Positions 33,250 through 40,553 of a stretch of DNA of 64,000 nt are shown piece by piece. The notes beneath the pieces were generated by a model. That model was given only the letters and a program-made list of their open reading frames with translations, did not search any database and was not told where the DNA came from. Every line of letters begins with the position of its first letter. Position 1 is the stretch's first letter. Source of the stretch: Myxococcaceae bacterium (lineage in GTDB: Bacteria > Myxococcota > Myxococcia > Myxococcales > Myxococcaceae). The stretch is taken from positions 1-64,000 of the forward strand of contig JADGHL010000008.1 of the NCBI GenBank assembly GCA_019686135.1. The letters run 5' to 3'. The translations under genes and the position numbers were made by a program.

Positions 33250-34437
33250 CTAGAGCGGCTGGACGAGGCGGATCTCGACGTTCACCGGATGGAGATCCGA
33301 GGCGTTTCGGAGGTTCTGGCAGATGTCGCCGGTGAAGGTCACCGAACCGGCGTTTCCTGTCTCCACGAACGTCCACGTGTCCGGGCCGGGTTCGACCTTG
33401 GTCGGCTCCGCGCCGTCCAACCCCACGTAGACTGCGAGCAGTCGCGGATCCTCGGGTTTCGATTCCAGCTCGTACACACACGGATCCACGCCGGGAAGGA
33501 GGGCGCCGATCTCACTCAGCTTCGTCGCCAGCTCCTGTGCGTTCGCGGCCTGGAAGAAGCGGGTGGAGCAGTACTTCTCGGTGCCCACCTGATCGCAGGT
33601 GTCTGTCCCGCCGCAGTCCGCAGCCGTCTCGCATTTCCGGGCGAAGCCACCATGCTCGGCCATCGCGTTGAGGACGGGAAGCGCGATGCTTGCGCCCGTG
33701 TCGGCGCCGAAGCCGACGACGATCACGCGGATGCCCTTCTGCCTCAAAGAGTCGATCGTGTTCACGACCTGCATCTGATCGAGGCAGTTCCGGTTGTCGT
33801 CGCACGGGGTCTGGCCGGTGACGCACTGGCAGGTCTTCCGATCGAGGGATGCGTTGCAGTTCGGCAGACCATCCGTGAGCAGGAGCACGAAATCGTCCCG
33901 GTCTGGGCTCTGGAGCGAGGCGAGCTTCCCGATCTCCGCCAGCGTGGCCGCGGTGGGCGTTCCACCGACTGCCGGCAGCCCTCCCGAGCCGATGCTCTGA
34001 ATGGTGTCGTTGATGGACGAAGCGGCGGCCTTCAGCTCTGCGTCGACGTCCGCAGATTGCACGATGTCGGTGACCACCTGGCCCTTCACGCACGCGTCGA
34101 GCTGGGTGGCGTTCGGAAACACCGCGAGGCCGAGCCGCCCGGTGTCCCCGTACTTCGAGAGGAAGGTGTCCATGGCCTGCTTCATCTCGGAGAGCCGCGT
34201 CGGGCACGATCCGGATGAGCACCCCGGATCGATCTTGTCGTTCATGGATCCGGACTTGTCGACCACAAGCATGATGTTCGGCTTTGCCTTGCGCGTGACC
34301 ACCGTGCCCCCAATGGTGGTCTGTGCGATCGCCAGCGGCTGGACCGGCTCGAAGTCGTAGGTCTGGCAGCTCAGGCACGCGAGCGCGGCCAGCGCGCCCA
34401 CGCAGACTGCGAATCTCGAAGTCGTTGGACCCGTCAT
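33250..34437 (-). CDS. cglB: CglB-like von Willebrand A-domain gliding-motility lipoprotein
   Basis: This 395-residue protein has lipoprotein signal ALAALACLSC (Cys24), followed by QTYDFEPVQPLAIAQTT, which I recognise from CglB of Myxococcus. The VWA domain has a MIDAS motif DKSGSM (Asp60) with later LLLTDGLPNC. There are many Cys pairs, consistent with a disulfide-stabilised surface protein. In M. xanthus CglB is the outer-membrane adhesin that couples the gliding (Agl-Glt) motor to the substratum. The name rests on recalled sequence likeness. The neighbours (MopE-like lipoprotein, frameshifted gene) are not known motility genes. Confidence 0.78.
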   Translation of the reverse strand: MTGPTTSRFAVCVGALAALACLSCQTYDFEPVQPLAIAQTTIGGTVVTRKAKPNIMLVVDKSGSMNDKIDPGCSSGSCPTRLSEMKQAMDTFLSKYGDTGRLGLAVFPNATQLDACVKGQVVTDIVQSADVDAELKAAASSINDTIQSIGSGGLPAVGGTPTAATLAEIGKLASLQSPDRDDFVLLLTDGLPNCNASLDRKTCQCVTGQTPCDDNRNCLDQMQVVNTIDSLRQKGIRVIVVGFGADTGASIALPVLNAMAEHGGFARKCETAADCGGTDTCDQVGTEKYCSTRFFQAANAQELATKLSEIGALLPGVDPCVYELESKPEDPRLLAVYVGLDGAEPTKVEPGPDTWTFVETGNAGSVTFTGDICQNLRNASDLHPVNVEIRLVQPL

Positions 34438-34587
34438 CGAGCACCTCCGGGGCCATCACTCTATCGGTCTGGGACTCGTCGTCACCACTCTTCGCTCTGA
34501 CGTGGCGTTTCGTTCGCGCGCCGGACTCCCCGACGCCCGCCTGCCTGGATTGTTCTGCCAGAAATCCTGCGACGTCGCTGAACCGTC

Positions 34588-35110
34588 TCAGAGGCCGATG
34601 AAGCCGGCATCGACCACGCGGTAGCGCACACGCCAGGTGCCGGCGTCGGTGGTGAAGGTGTGCTCGACGGACCGCCCGTCCCGGCTCATCTCCAGCACGT
34701 CGGTTGTCGCCGTGCCCGGCGAGACCCAGATGTCCCGCTCGATCGTCGTTGCAGGTGGCAGCCGCACGTCATCGCACTCGCCGGAGCATGCGAAGAGACC
34801 GGCGACGGAAGCGCTGCGACAAGAACGACTCCCATGCGGATCATGGTGCCTCGTGAGCGTCAGAATCCGGGGGAATTCCGCGTGCTCGGGATCGAAGAGC
34901 GTCGCGTCGACGGTCCCGTCCGGAATGGGGTTCGCGGTGACGGAGAACTCCGGGTGGGCAGCGGATCGGAGGAGGGCTGCCCGTTCAGCGTCACGCTCTC
35001 GATTTCGAGCGTGAGGCGCTCCACGGAGTGCTTCTCCACGCACACGGGGCCGGCCTTGCCCGGTGCGAGCGCCGCGACCGATCCGGCCAGGAAACGAGCG
35101 CGCGGCGCAT
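34588..35110 (-). pseudogene. Secreted protein gene disrupted by two apparent single-base losses
   Basis: The ATG at 35110 shares a base with the stop of the upstream gene (TGATG). Its frame soon turns to Arg-rich nonsense. Shifting once near 35087 gives a signal-like FLAGSVAALAPGKAGPVCVE and then KHSVERLTLEIESVTLNG. Shifting again near 34955 gives HPEFSVTANPIPDGTVDATL... and ends RYRVVDAGFIGL at 34588. Each shift corresponds to one missing base. The joined product would be about 173 residues and exported. No family is recognised. It could be a real pseudogene or assembly error in GC-rich DNA. Confidence 0.65.
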
Positions 35111-36513
35111 CAATTGATCGGCACCGTGCTGGGAGCGTCGACGGCCTGCAGCTCCCACTTGAAGTTGTCGAGCAACACCGCCGAGTCGTACTTCGCGTCG
35201 CCTTCGTCGAGGATGATGAAGCGCAGGGTCACCGTCTCACCCGGCTTCACCGGCGCGCGGGTGGTGAGCCAGCCCGTGGCCCCGCCCACCAGGCCTCTGA
35301 CGCCATCTGGTTCGTCGTAGCCCGTCTGTGCCAGCTGTCCCCACGAGTTGGGCGCGCACTGCGTGTTCTTCGGCGCGTAGTTCTGGCACACGGTGAACAG
35401 GCCGTTGTTGATTGTGACCGGCTGGCCCTGGCTGTCGAAGGAGATGTTGCACCCGTTCGCGCTCGAGCCGCCCACGCAGTTGGGCCCGGCGCCGCCTGGT
35501 AGCTTCGACGCGTCGAGCGCCTCCGACTTGAGGATGGCGATGAAGCGATCGTTGTACTGGGTGCACACCCACTCGGGGAACTCGGCCGAGAGGAAGTACA
35601 GCTGGTAGCTGAGACTTTTGGCGTTGACCGGAACCTTGAGGGTGAGCGTGAGCTCGGTCATGTCCTCGGCGGGCGGCTGCCCCATGTTGGCGCACCGGGG
35701 CGGTGCCCACAGCGGGTGGGGATCCTTCGTGTTGAATTCCTTCCCCGTCTGCGGACCCGCCCAGTTGCTGTCGTTGGCGTCCTTCGCCTCGCCGGTCGAC
35801 AGGTGCACCATCTTCGTCCCGTCCCTCGGGAGGATCTGGCTCCCGAGCTTGCTCCGGATCGTGCGCGCCGCGGCGGGGCCGTGGGTGAAGGTCGCGCTCA
35901 CGAGGCCCGTCTTCGCGCACAACCCCATCGCGTTCGCGAACGCGCGGTCGCCGGCCTCGCCGGTCGTCTCGCAGTCCGGGACGTCGTCGATCACCCCGTC
36001 GCAGTCGTTGTCCACGCCCTCCGTCCCGCCGTCCGGGAGCAGGGGCACCTCCACCGCGTTCGGGCTGACGAGGGGGTTGTCGTCGTCGCAGTCGTCGGGG
36101 AAGGGCGTCCCGTCGTGGTCGTAGTCGACCCCGGGGACGCCGTAGTCGATCCGCCCGTCGCAGTCGTCGTCCTTGCCGTTGGCGACCTCGGTGGCACCCG
36201 GGAAGACGGTGGGGTCATCGTCCGCGCAGTCCGGAATCGGCGCGCAGGTCGTCACGCCGTCGTGATCGAGGTCGAACCCTTCGTCGATCCGTCCGTCGCA
36301 GTTGTTGTCCACGCCGTCGCAGATCTCGGTCCAGGTTGGGTCGCAGACCCTGAACCCGCCGGCATCGGGGACCTCGCCGCCCGCATCGACGCCGGCGTCC
36401 CGCTTGCCGATGTTGCCGCCCACGCCCGCCGAATTGGGACCGCAGCCCACCGCGACGAGCGCCGCAAAGGCCAATGCCGCGACTGCACGCGGATACGAAA
36501 GGAGTGTCGACAT
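35110..36513 (-). CDS. MopE-type metal-binding-motif lipoprotein
   Basis: This 467-residue protein starts MSTLLSYPRAVAALAFAALVAVGCG (lipobox VAVGC). Residues about 55-190 hold MopE-style repeats: EICDGVDNNCDGRIDEGFD, DLDHDGV, DDDCDGRIDYG and VDNDCDGVIDD, Asp/Asn-Cys units proposed to bind metal. The C-terminal 270 residues form a beta-rich domain with Cys pairs of the choice-of-anchor L kind (SYQLYFLSAEFPEWVC, NDRFIAIL, VTLRFIILDEGDAKYDSAVLLDNF). It is probably an outer-surface protein. It is coupled to the frameshifted gene downstream. Confidence 0.82.
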   Translation of the reverse strand: MSTLLSYPRAVAALAFAALVAVGCGPNSAGVGGNIGKRDAGVDAGGEVPDAGGFRVCDPTWTEICDGVDNNCDGRIDEGFDLDHDGVTTCAPIPDCADDDPTVFPGATEVANGKDDDCDGRIDYGVPGVDYDHDGTPFPDDCDDDNPLVSPNAVEVPLLPDGGTEGVDNDCDGVIDDVPDCETTGEAGDRAFANAMGLCAKTGLVSATFTHGPAAARTIRSKLGSQILPRDGTKMVHLSTGEAKDANDSNWAGPQTGKEFNTKDPHPLWAPPRCANMGQPPAEDMTELTLTLKVPVNAKSLSYQLYFLSAEFPEWVCTQYNDRFIAILKSEALDASKLPGGAGPNCVGGSSANGCNISFDSQGQPVTINNGLFTVCQNYAPKNTQCAPNSWGQLAQTGYDEPDGVRGLVGGATGWLTTRAPVKPGETVTLRFIILDEGDAKYDSAVLLDNFKWELQAVDAPSTVPIN

Positions 36514-36843
36514 ACGAAGCTCCGGGGAGTGGAGGCGGATGATGCACAACCTCACTACCTGCATGGCAAGCGACCCTCTGGAGATTTCCTGTGGTTTTAC
36601 AGGTACTTGCAGTTACAGATAGGTGGTCTGTTGTCGTATGAAGTGCGGTCATTCGCCACCTAGGGCCCAAGGCAAATCCGAGGCTTGCGGCGCCGCCCGG
36701 AACGGGCCGGTAAACGCCGGTTACAGCACTGGAGCGCCCGCGCGCAGGGGGGCCCGGCCGCGCCTCGAGCATTGGCTTTGAGAACCCCGGCGTTCGCCTC
36801 CGCTTTACGCGTGGGGATCGCGACGCTACGGTCCGCCGGCCCC
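36514..36843. promoter_or_regulatory. Divergent intergenic region between MopE-like gene and rimK
   Basis: This 330-base stretch has no gene. A patch at about 36585-36650 is much less GC-rich than its surroundings and contains two CTGTAA copies on the minus strand (in acctgtaaaacc and atctgtaactgc), 16 bases apart. This is a plausible promoter/operator for the minus-strand lipoprotein gene. No sigma-70 pair convinces. The part next to rimK is GC-rich and featureless. Confidence 0.4.
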
Positions 36844-37809
36844 ATGCGCCTGTACATCCTCTCCCGCTCCGAGACGATTCCCTCGACGAAGCGGCTGGTC
36901 GAGGTGGCGAAGGCGCGAGGGCACAAGGCCCGCGTGCTCGATCCTTTGAAAGTGGAGATCGCCCTCGATGGGAACGCGGGGCAGATCTTCTACAAGCGCC
37001 AGAAGCTCGCCGCCTGTGACGTGGTGATCCCCCGCATCGCCCAGTCGGTGAACGTGTACGGGCTCGCGGTGCTGAACCAGTTCGCCAACGCCGGCGTGGC
37101 GCTGATGAACGACGCCAACGGGATCGGCCAGGCGCGCAACAAGATGCGCGCGCTGCAGCTTCTGTCCGCGAGCGGGATCGCCGTCCCCGCCACCGTGCTC
37201 GCCCGCGACCCGAAGGACATCAAGGCGATGGTCAACCTGGTGGGCGGCGTGCCGGTGGTTGTGAAGCTCTTGCAGGGCCAGGAGAAGACCGGGGTGATGG
37301 TTTGCGAGACGCTGCAGTCGCTGGAGGCCGCACTGGAGGCGGTGCTCGGGCTGGGTCACCAGATCATCGTCCAGCAGTACGTCAAGAAGACCGGGCAGGA
37401 CCTGCGCGTCTTCGTGGTCGGCGGCAGGGCGCTGGCGGCGGTGCGGCGCATCCCTCGGCCCGGAAGGCTGGCCCACACGCTGCTTCGCGGTGCGCGGCTG
37501 GAGAAGACGACGCTCACCGAGGCGCAGCGCCGGGCGGCGGTGGAGGCGACACGTCTGATGGGCCTGGAGGTCGCCGCGGTGGACCTTCTGGACGTCCGGG
37601 GCACGCCGAAGGTGTTCGAAGTCAACGCCTCCCCGGCGATCGCCCCGATGGAGGCGGCCACCGGAGTGGACCTGGCCACGCCGATCATCGAGCGCGCCGA
37701 GGCGCTGGTCGCCCAACGTGGCAAGGGCGGTTCGCGCCGGAGGTCCGGTTCGGCGTCGAAGGTCGTGGCCTCCGCGCGAACGGATCGTGCGCCGGCGAAC
37801 GGCCGTTGA
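36844..37809 (+). CDS. rimK: RimK-family ATP-grasp ligase
   Basis: This 321-residue protein begins MRLYILSRSETIPSTKRLVEVA. ATP-grasp motifs follow in order: RNKMRALQLLSASGIAVPAT, VVVKLLQGQEKTGVM, QQYVKKTGQDLRVFVVGG and the metal-binding KVFEVNASPAIAPMEAATG. RimK adds Glu residues to the ribosomal protein S6 C-terminus; relatives make peptide-like bonds in cofactors. The length is close to RimK plus a basic disordered tail. An in-frame ATG at 36685 would add a non-conserved leader. A small secreted-protein gene follows 63 bases later. Confidence 0.85.
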   Translation: MRLYILSRSETIPSTKRLVEVAKARGHKARVLDPLKVEIALDGNAGQIFYKRQKLAACDVVIPRIAQSVNVYGLAVLNQFANAGVALMNDANGIGQARNKMRALQLLSASGIAVPATVLARDPKDIKAMVNLVGGVPVVVKLLQGQEKTGVMVCETLQSLEAALEAVLGLGHQIIVQQYVKKTGQDLRVFVVGGRALAAVRRIPRPGRLAHTLLRGARLEKTTLTEAQRRAAVEATRLMGLEVAAVDLLDVRGTPKVFEVNASPAIAPMEAATGVDLATPIIERAEALVAQRGKGGSRRRSGSASKVVASARTDRAPANGR

Positions 37810-37872
37810 AGCTATATGAGGTCTCCGCGTCTTGAAGCGCGACGCGGTCGGAAACATCGGGAGCGAAGAGAC

Positions 37873-38319
37873 ATGAAGGCACTCAAGAACACCGCGCTGG
37901 CGATCGCCGTCCTCGCCGCGGCCGGATCGTTCGCCGCGTACGCGGCGGACGTGGATCCCTCGTCGCTGTATGAGCTGTCCACCGAGGGCACGACCCGGAC
38001 GATCAAGGCCGGGGAGAAGGGCAAGCTGGTGATCCAGATCACCGCTAGGCCCGGCGCCCACATCTCCGACGAGGCGCCGCTCAAAATCGAGCTGTCCGGC
38101 ACCCGCGTGAAGACCGAAAAGGAGAACCTGACGCTCGCGGACTCGGTGGCGAAGAAGGCCGAGGGCCAGAAGTACGCGAACCCGCGCTTCGAGGTGCCGC
38201 TCATCGCGAACTCCGCCGGACACGGTTCGGTCGACGCGAAGATGACCTTCTTCGTCTGCACCGAGACGATCTGCTCGCGCCAGAAGAAGACGCTCTCGCT
38301 GCCGATCGAGGTCCAGTGA
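37873..38319 (+). CDS. Periplasmic DsbD-alpha-like domain protein
   Basis: This 148-residue protein has a signal peptide (MKALKNTALAIAVLAAAGSFAAYAA). The mature part is an immunoglobulin-like fold: GEKGKLVIQITARPGAHISDEAPLKIELSG, and it ends MTFFVCTETICSRQKKTLSLPIEVQ. The Cys-x4-Cys in that last part sits where the N-terminal domain of DsbD keeps its redox pair (usually Cys-x5-Cys). It may pass electrons to periplasmic partners, or simply hold a disulfide. Its TGA overlaps the GTG of rlmB. Confidence 0.72.
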   Translation: MKALKNTALAIAVLAAAGSFAAYAADVDPSSLYELSTEGTTRTIKAGEKGKLVIQITARPGAHISDEAPLKIELSGTRVKTEKENLTLADSVAKKAEGQKYANPRFEVPLIANSAGHGSVDAKMTFFVCTETICSRQKKTLSLPIEVQ

Positions 38320-39164
38320 GCCCCCGACGGGAGCGGGAGGGCCGCCGTTCCGATCCGCCGCGCCGGCCCCAGCGGCCCGAACCGCGCCCGCGCACCAGCG
38401 ACACGCTCCGCGCCGGCGGCCGCTACGTCTGGGGCATCAACCCGGTGCTCGAGGCGCTGCGCGCGAAGCCGGAGCAGATCGAAGCGCTCTTTGTCGTCGA
38501 AGGACAGCTCCAGCGCGGCCCCGCGGCGGAGATCTTCTCACGCGCTCGCGAAGCCGGCGTGCGCACCGTACGGGTCGCCCGCGAGCGCCTGGCGACGATG
38601 GCGGAGGGCGGAGTGCACCAGGGCGTGGTCGCCGAAGTCCGCGCCTACGAGTACGTCGATCTCGGGGACCTGCTCGAGCGGGCGAAGGACTCCGAGCGGC
38701 CTCCGCTGATCGTCCTTCTGGACGGGGTGCAGGATCCCCACAACTTCGGGGCGATCATCCGTTCGGCGTACGCGCTGGGCGCGCACGGGGTCGTCATCCC
38801 GAAGGACCGTTCGGTCCAGGTGACCGGCACCGTAGCGAAGGCGTCCGCCGGAGCGATCGAGCACATCGGCATCGCGCGGGTGACAAACCTGGCGCGCGCG
38901 CTCGAGCAGCTCAAGGAGGCGGGCCTGTGGATCGCCGCCGCCGATCCCGAGGGCGACGCCACGTTGTTCACCGCGCAGCTCGACGGTCCGCTGGCGCTGG
39001 TGGTCGGCGCCGAAGGGGCGGGCGTCCGGCGCAACGTGCTCCAGCACTGCGACTTCCGCGTGCGGATCCCGATGGTGGGCGAGGTCGCTTCGCTCAATGC
39101 CTCCGTTTCGGCGGCGATCCTCCTCTACGAGGTCGCCCGGCAGCGCGCCGGCCGTGCGCCCTAG
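38316..39164 (+). CDS. rlmB: 23S rRNA 2'-O-methyltransferase RlmB/TrmH family
   Basis: This 282-residue SPOUT methyltransferase has a basic, disordered N-terminus of about 33 residues, then the RNA-binding substrate domain (GGRYVWGINPVLEALRAKPEQ). The catalytic trefoil-knot domain follows, with VLLDGVQDPHNFGAIIRSAYALG, LVVGAEGAGVRRNVLQHCD and VRIPMVGEVASLNASVSAAILL. RlmB methylates G2251 of 23S rRNA using S-adenosylmethionine. The GTG start overlaps the previous stop (GTGA). This is the last recognisable gene before the repeat array. Confidence 0.9.
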   Translation: MSPRREREGRRSDPPRRPQRPEPRPRTSDTLRAGGRYVWGINPVLEALRAKPEQIEALFVVEGQLQRGPAAEIFSRAREAGVRTVRVARERLATMAEGGVHQGVVAEVRAYEYVDLGDLLERAKDSERPPLIVLLDGVQDPHNFGAIIRSAYALGAHGVVIPKDRSVQVTGTVAKASAGAIEHIGIARVTNLARALEQLKEAGLWIAAADPEGDATLFTAQLDGPLALVVGAEGAGVRRNVLQHCDFRVRIPMVGEVASLNASVSAAILLYEVARQRAGRAP

Positions 39165-39267
39165 GCAGCGCCGAGCCGCACTCGGCGCCCCACCCGGGAT
39201 ATCTCGCCCCGAGCCGCCCCGTAGAACACCGCGGTCGTCGCCGCCGGCGATTCGCTCCGGTGCGGGT

Positions 39268-40075
39268 CGTCGTCGAGCGACGGGAACTGTCCGCCACCGC
39301 GTTGGTGGTCACGCCCGCGGCACTCTCCGTGGGGCGTCCGTCCGGGCGACCCTGAGCACTGCGCTGATGAGCATCGGCAATCGCTCCGCCGCAGATCGGA
39401 GTTCGGCGACGGGAACTGTCCGCCACCGCGTTGGTGGTCACGCCCGCGGCACTCTCCGTGAGGCGTCCGGTCGGGCGACCCTGAGCACCGCGCTGATGAG
39501 CATCGGCAATTGCTCCGCCGCAGATCGGAGTTCGGCGACGTGAACTGTCCGCCACCGCGTTGGTGGTCACGCCCGCGGCACTCTCCGTGAGGCGTCCGGC
39601 TGGGTGACCCTGAGCCCCGCGCTGATGAGCATCGGCGATCGCTCCGCCGCAGATCGGAGTTCGGCGACGGGAACTGTCCGCCACCGCGGGTGCTCACGCC
39701 CACGGAACTCACCGTGGGGCGGCCGGCCGGGCGACCCTGAGCACCGCGCGGATGAGCATCGGCAATCGCTCCGCCGCAGATCGGAGTTCGGCGACGGGAA
39801 CTGTCCCGCCACCGCGGGTGGTCACGCCCGCGGCACTCACCGTGGGGTGTCCGTCCGGGCGACCTGAGCACCGCGCTGTGATGGTCGGCAATCGCTCCGC
39901 CGCAGATCGGAGTTCGGCGACGTGAACTGTCCGCCCCCGCGGGTGCTCACGCCCGCGGCACCCTCCGTGGGGCGTCCGTCCGGGCGACCCTGAGCACCGC
40001 GCTGATGAGCATCGGCAACCGCTCCGCCGCAAATCGGAGTTCGGTGTCGACGCGAACTGTCCGCCACCGCTCACG
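39268..40075. repeat. Array of seven 129-bp tandem repeats
   Basis: The shared landmark gaactgt begins at 39284, 39413, 39542, 39671, 39798, 39924 and 40054, giving periods of 129, 129, 129, 127, 126 and 130. Each unit also contains a CCGCCACCGC block, a GTCACGCCCGCGGCACTC block, a TGAGCACCGCGCTGATGAGC block and CTCCGCCGCAGATCGGAG. The last can form a 5-bp hairpin (ctccg/cggag). There are no CRISPR-like spacers: units differ only by scattered substitutions and small indels. Confidence 0.92.
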
Positions 40076-40469
40076 CCCGCGATACTCGCCGGGAGGCGTC
40101 CGGCCGGGCGTCTCTGGGCACGTCGCCCTGTGCGCACAGGAGAGCTCCGCGCGGGTGATCGCCAACCATCGCGTTGCCGTAATGCCCGGTTCGGCGGCGT
40201 GAGGTGTCCGCCACCGCGCCAGGTCCACACCCTAAGCAGTGATCGCGTGATCCCCGGCTGGGCGCAAAAGCACCGGTGACGGCACTCGCGGTGGAGGGTG
40301 CGGTCTGCTCCCCGAGGGAATCGCATAGGGGCGCGCGTCCGCGCAAAGTTCCCTGCGTCACCCACGCGCGTCTCCTCCCCGGGGCCGCCCGGCCCGCCGC
40401 CTTCGGCCAGCGAACGCTGCAACTCCATCCGGTGCCCACTTCGGCTCCGTCGGAGGATCGGCTCGTCGC

Positions 40470-40491
40470 GGTCCGGTGCTTGCTCGCGGGA
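40470..40491 (+). promoter_or_regulatory. 22-bp block shared upstream of both isopeptide-type lipoprotein genes
   Basis: The sequence ggtccggtgcttgctcgcgg plus GA lies 62 bases before the ATG at 40554. The paralogue has the same block with few changes at nearly the same distance (43575-43596). No typical -10/-35 pair is seen, so this may be an activator site or an unusual promoter. Confidence 0.5.
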
Positions 40492-40553
40492 CCCGTCGCC
40501 GGCCTGTGCCCCCGCACCGGCCGGTGGATCCCCTAACCAGGACGGGAACGATC

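Larger units (their letters stand above)
39165..40553. other. Long non-coding region dominated by tandem repeats
   Basis: This stretch of 1389 bases has no gene I can support. Long stop-free frames on the minus strand only follow from a repeat unit that is a multiple of three. The first 100 bases are unique, then seven 129-bp units, then about 300 bases of more decayed similar sequence, then unique DNA holding the upstream block of the lipoprotein gene. It could be a long untranslated leader. Confidence 0.7.

Noticed and set aside
39268-40075. CRISPR array
   Set aside because: Units are 126-130 bp and similar over their whole length. There are no short repeats with unique spacers and no cas genes.
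39094-40228. Long minus-strand reading frames with a 43-residue repeat across the 129-bp array
   Set aside because: The unit is a multiple of three, so one frame stays open by chance. Later units have indels that break the frame, there is no ribosome-binding site, and the translated sequence (Arg/Ala/Gly-rich) has no domain character.
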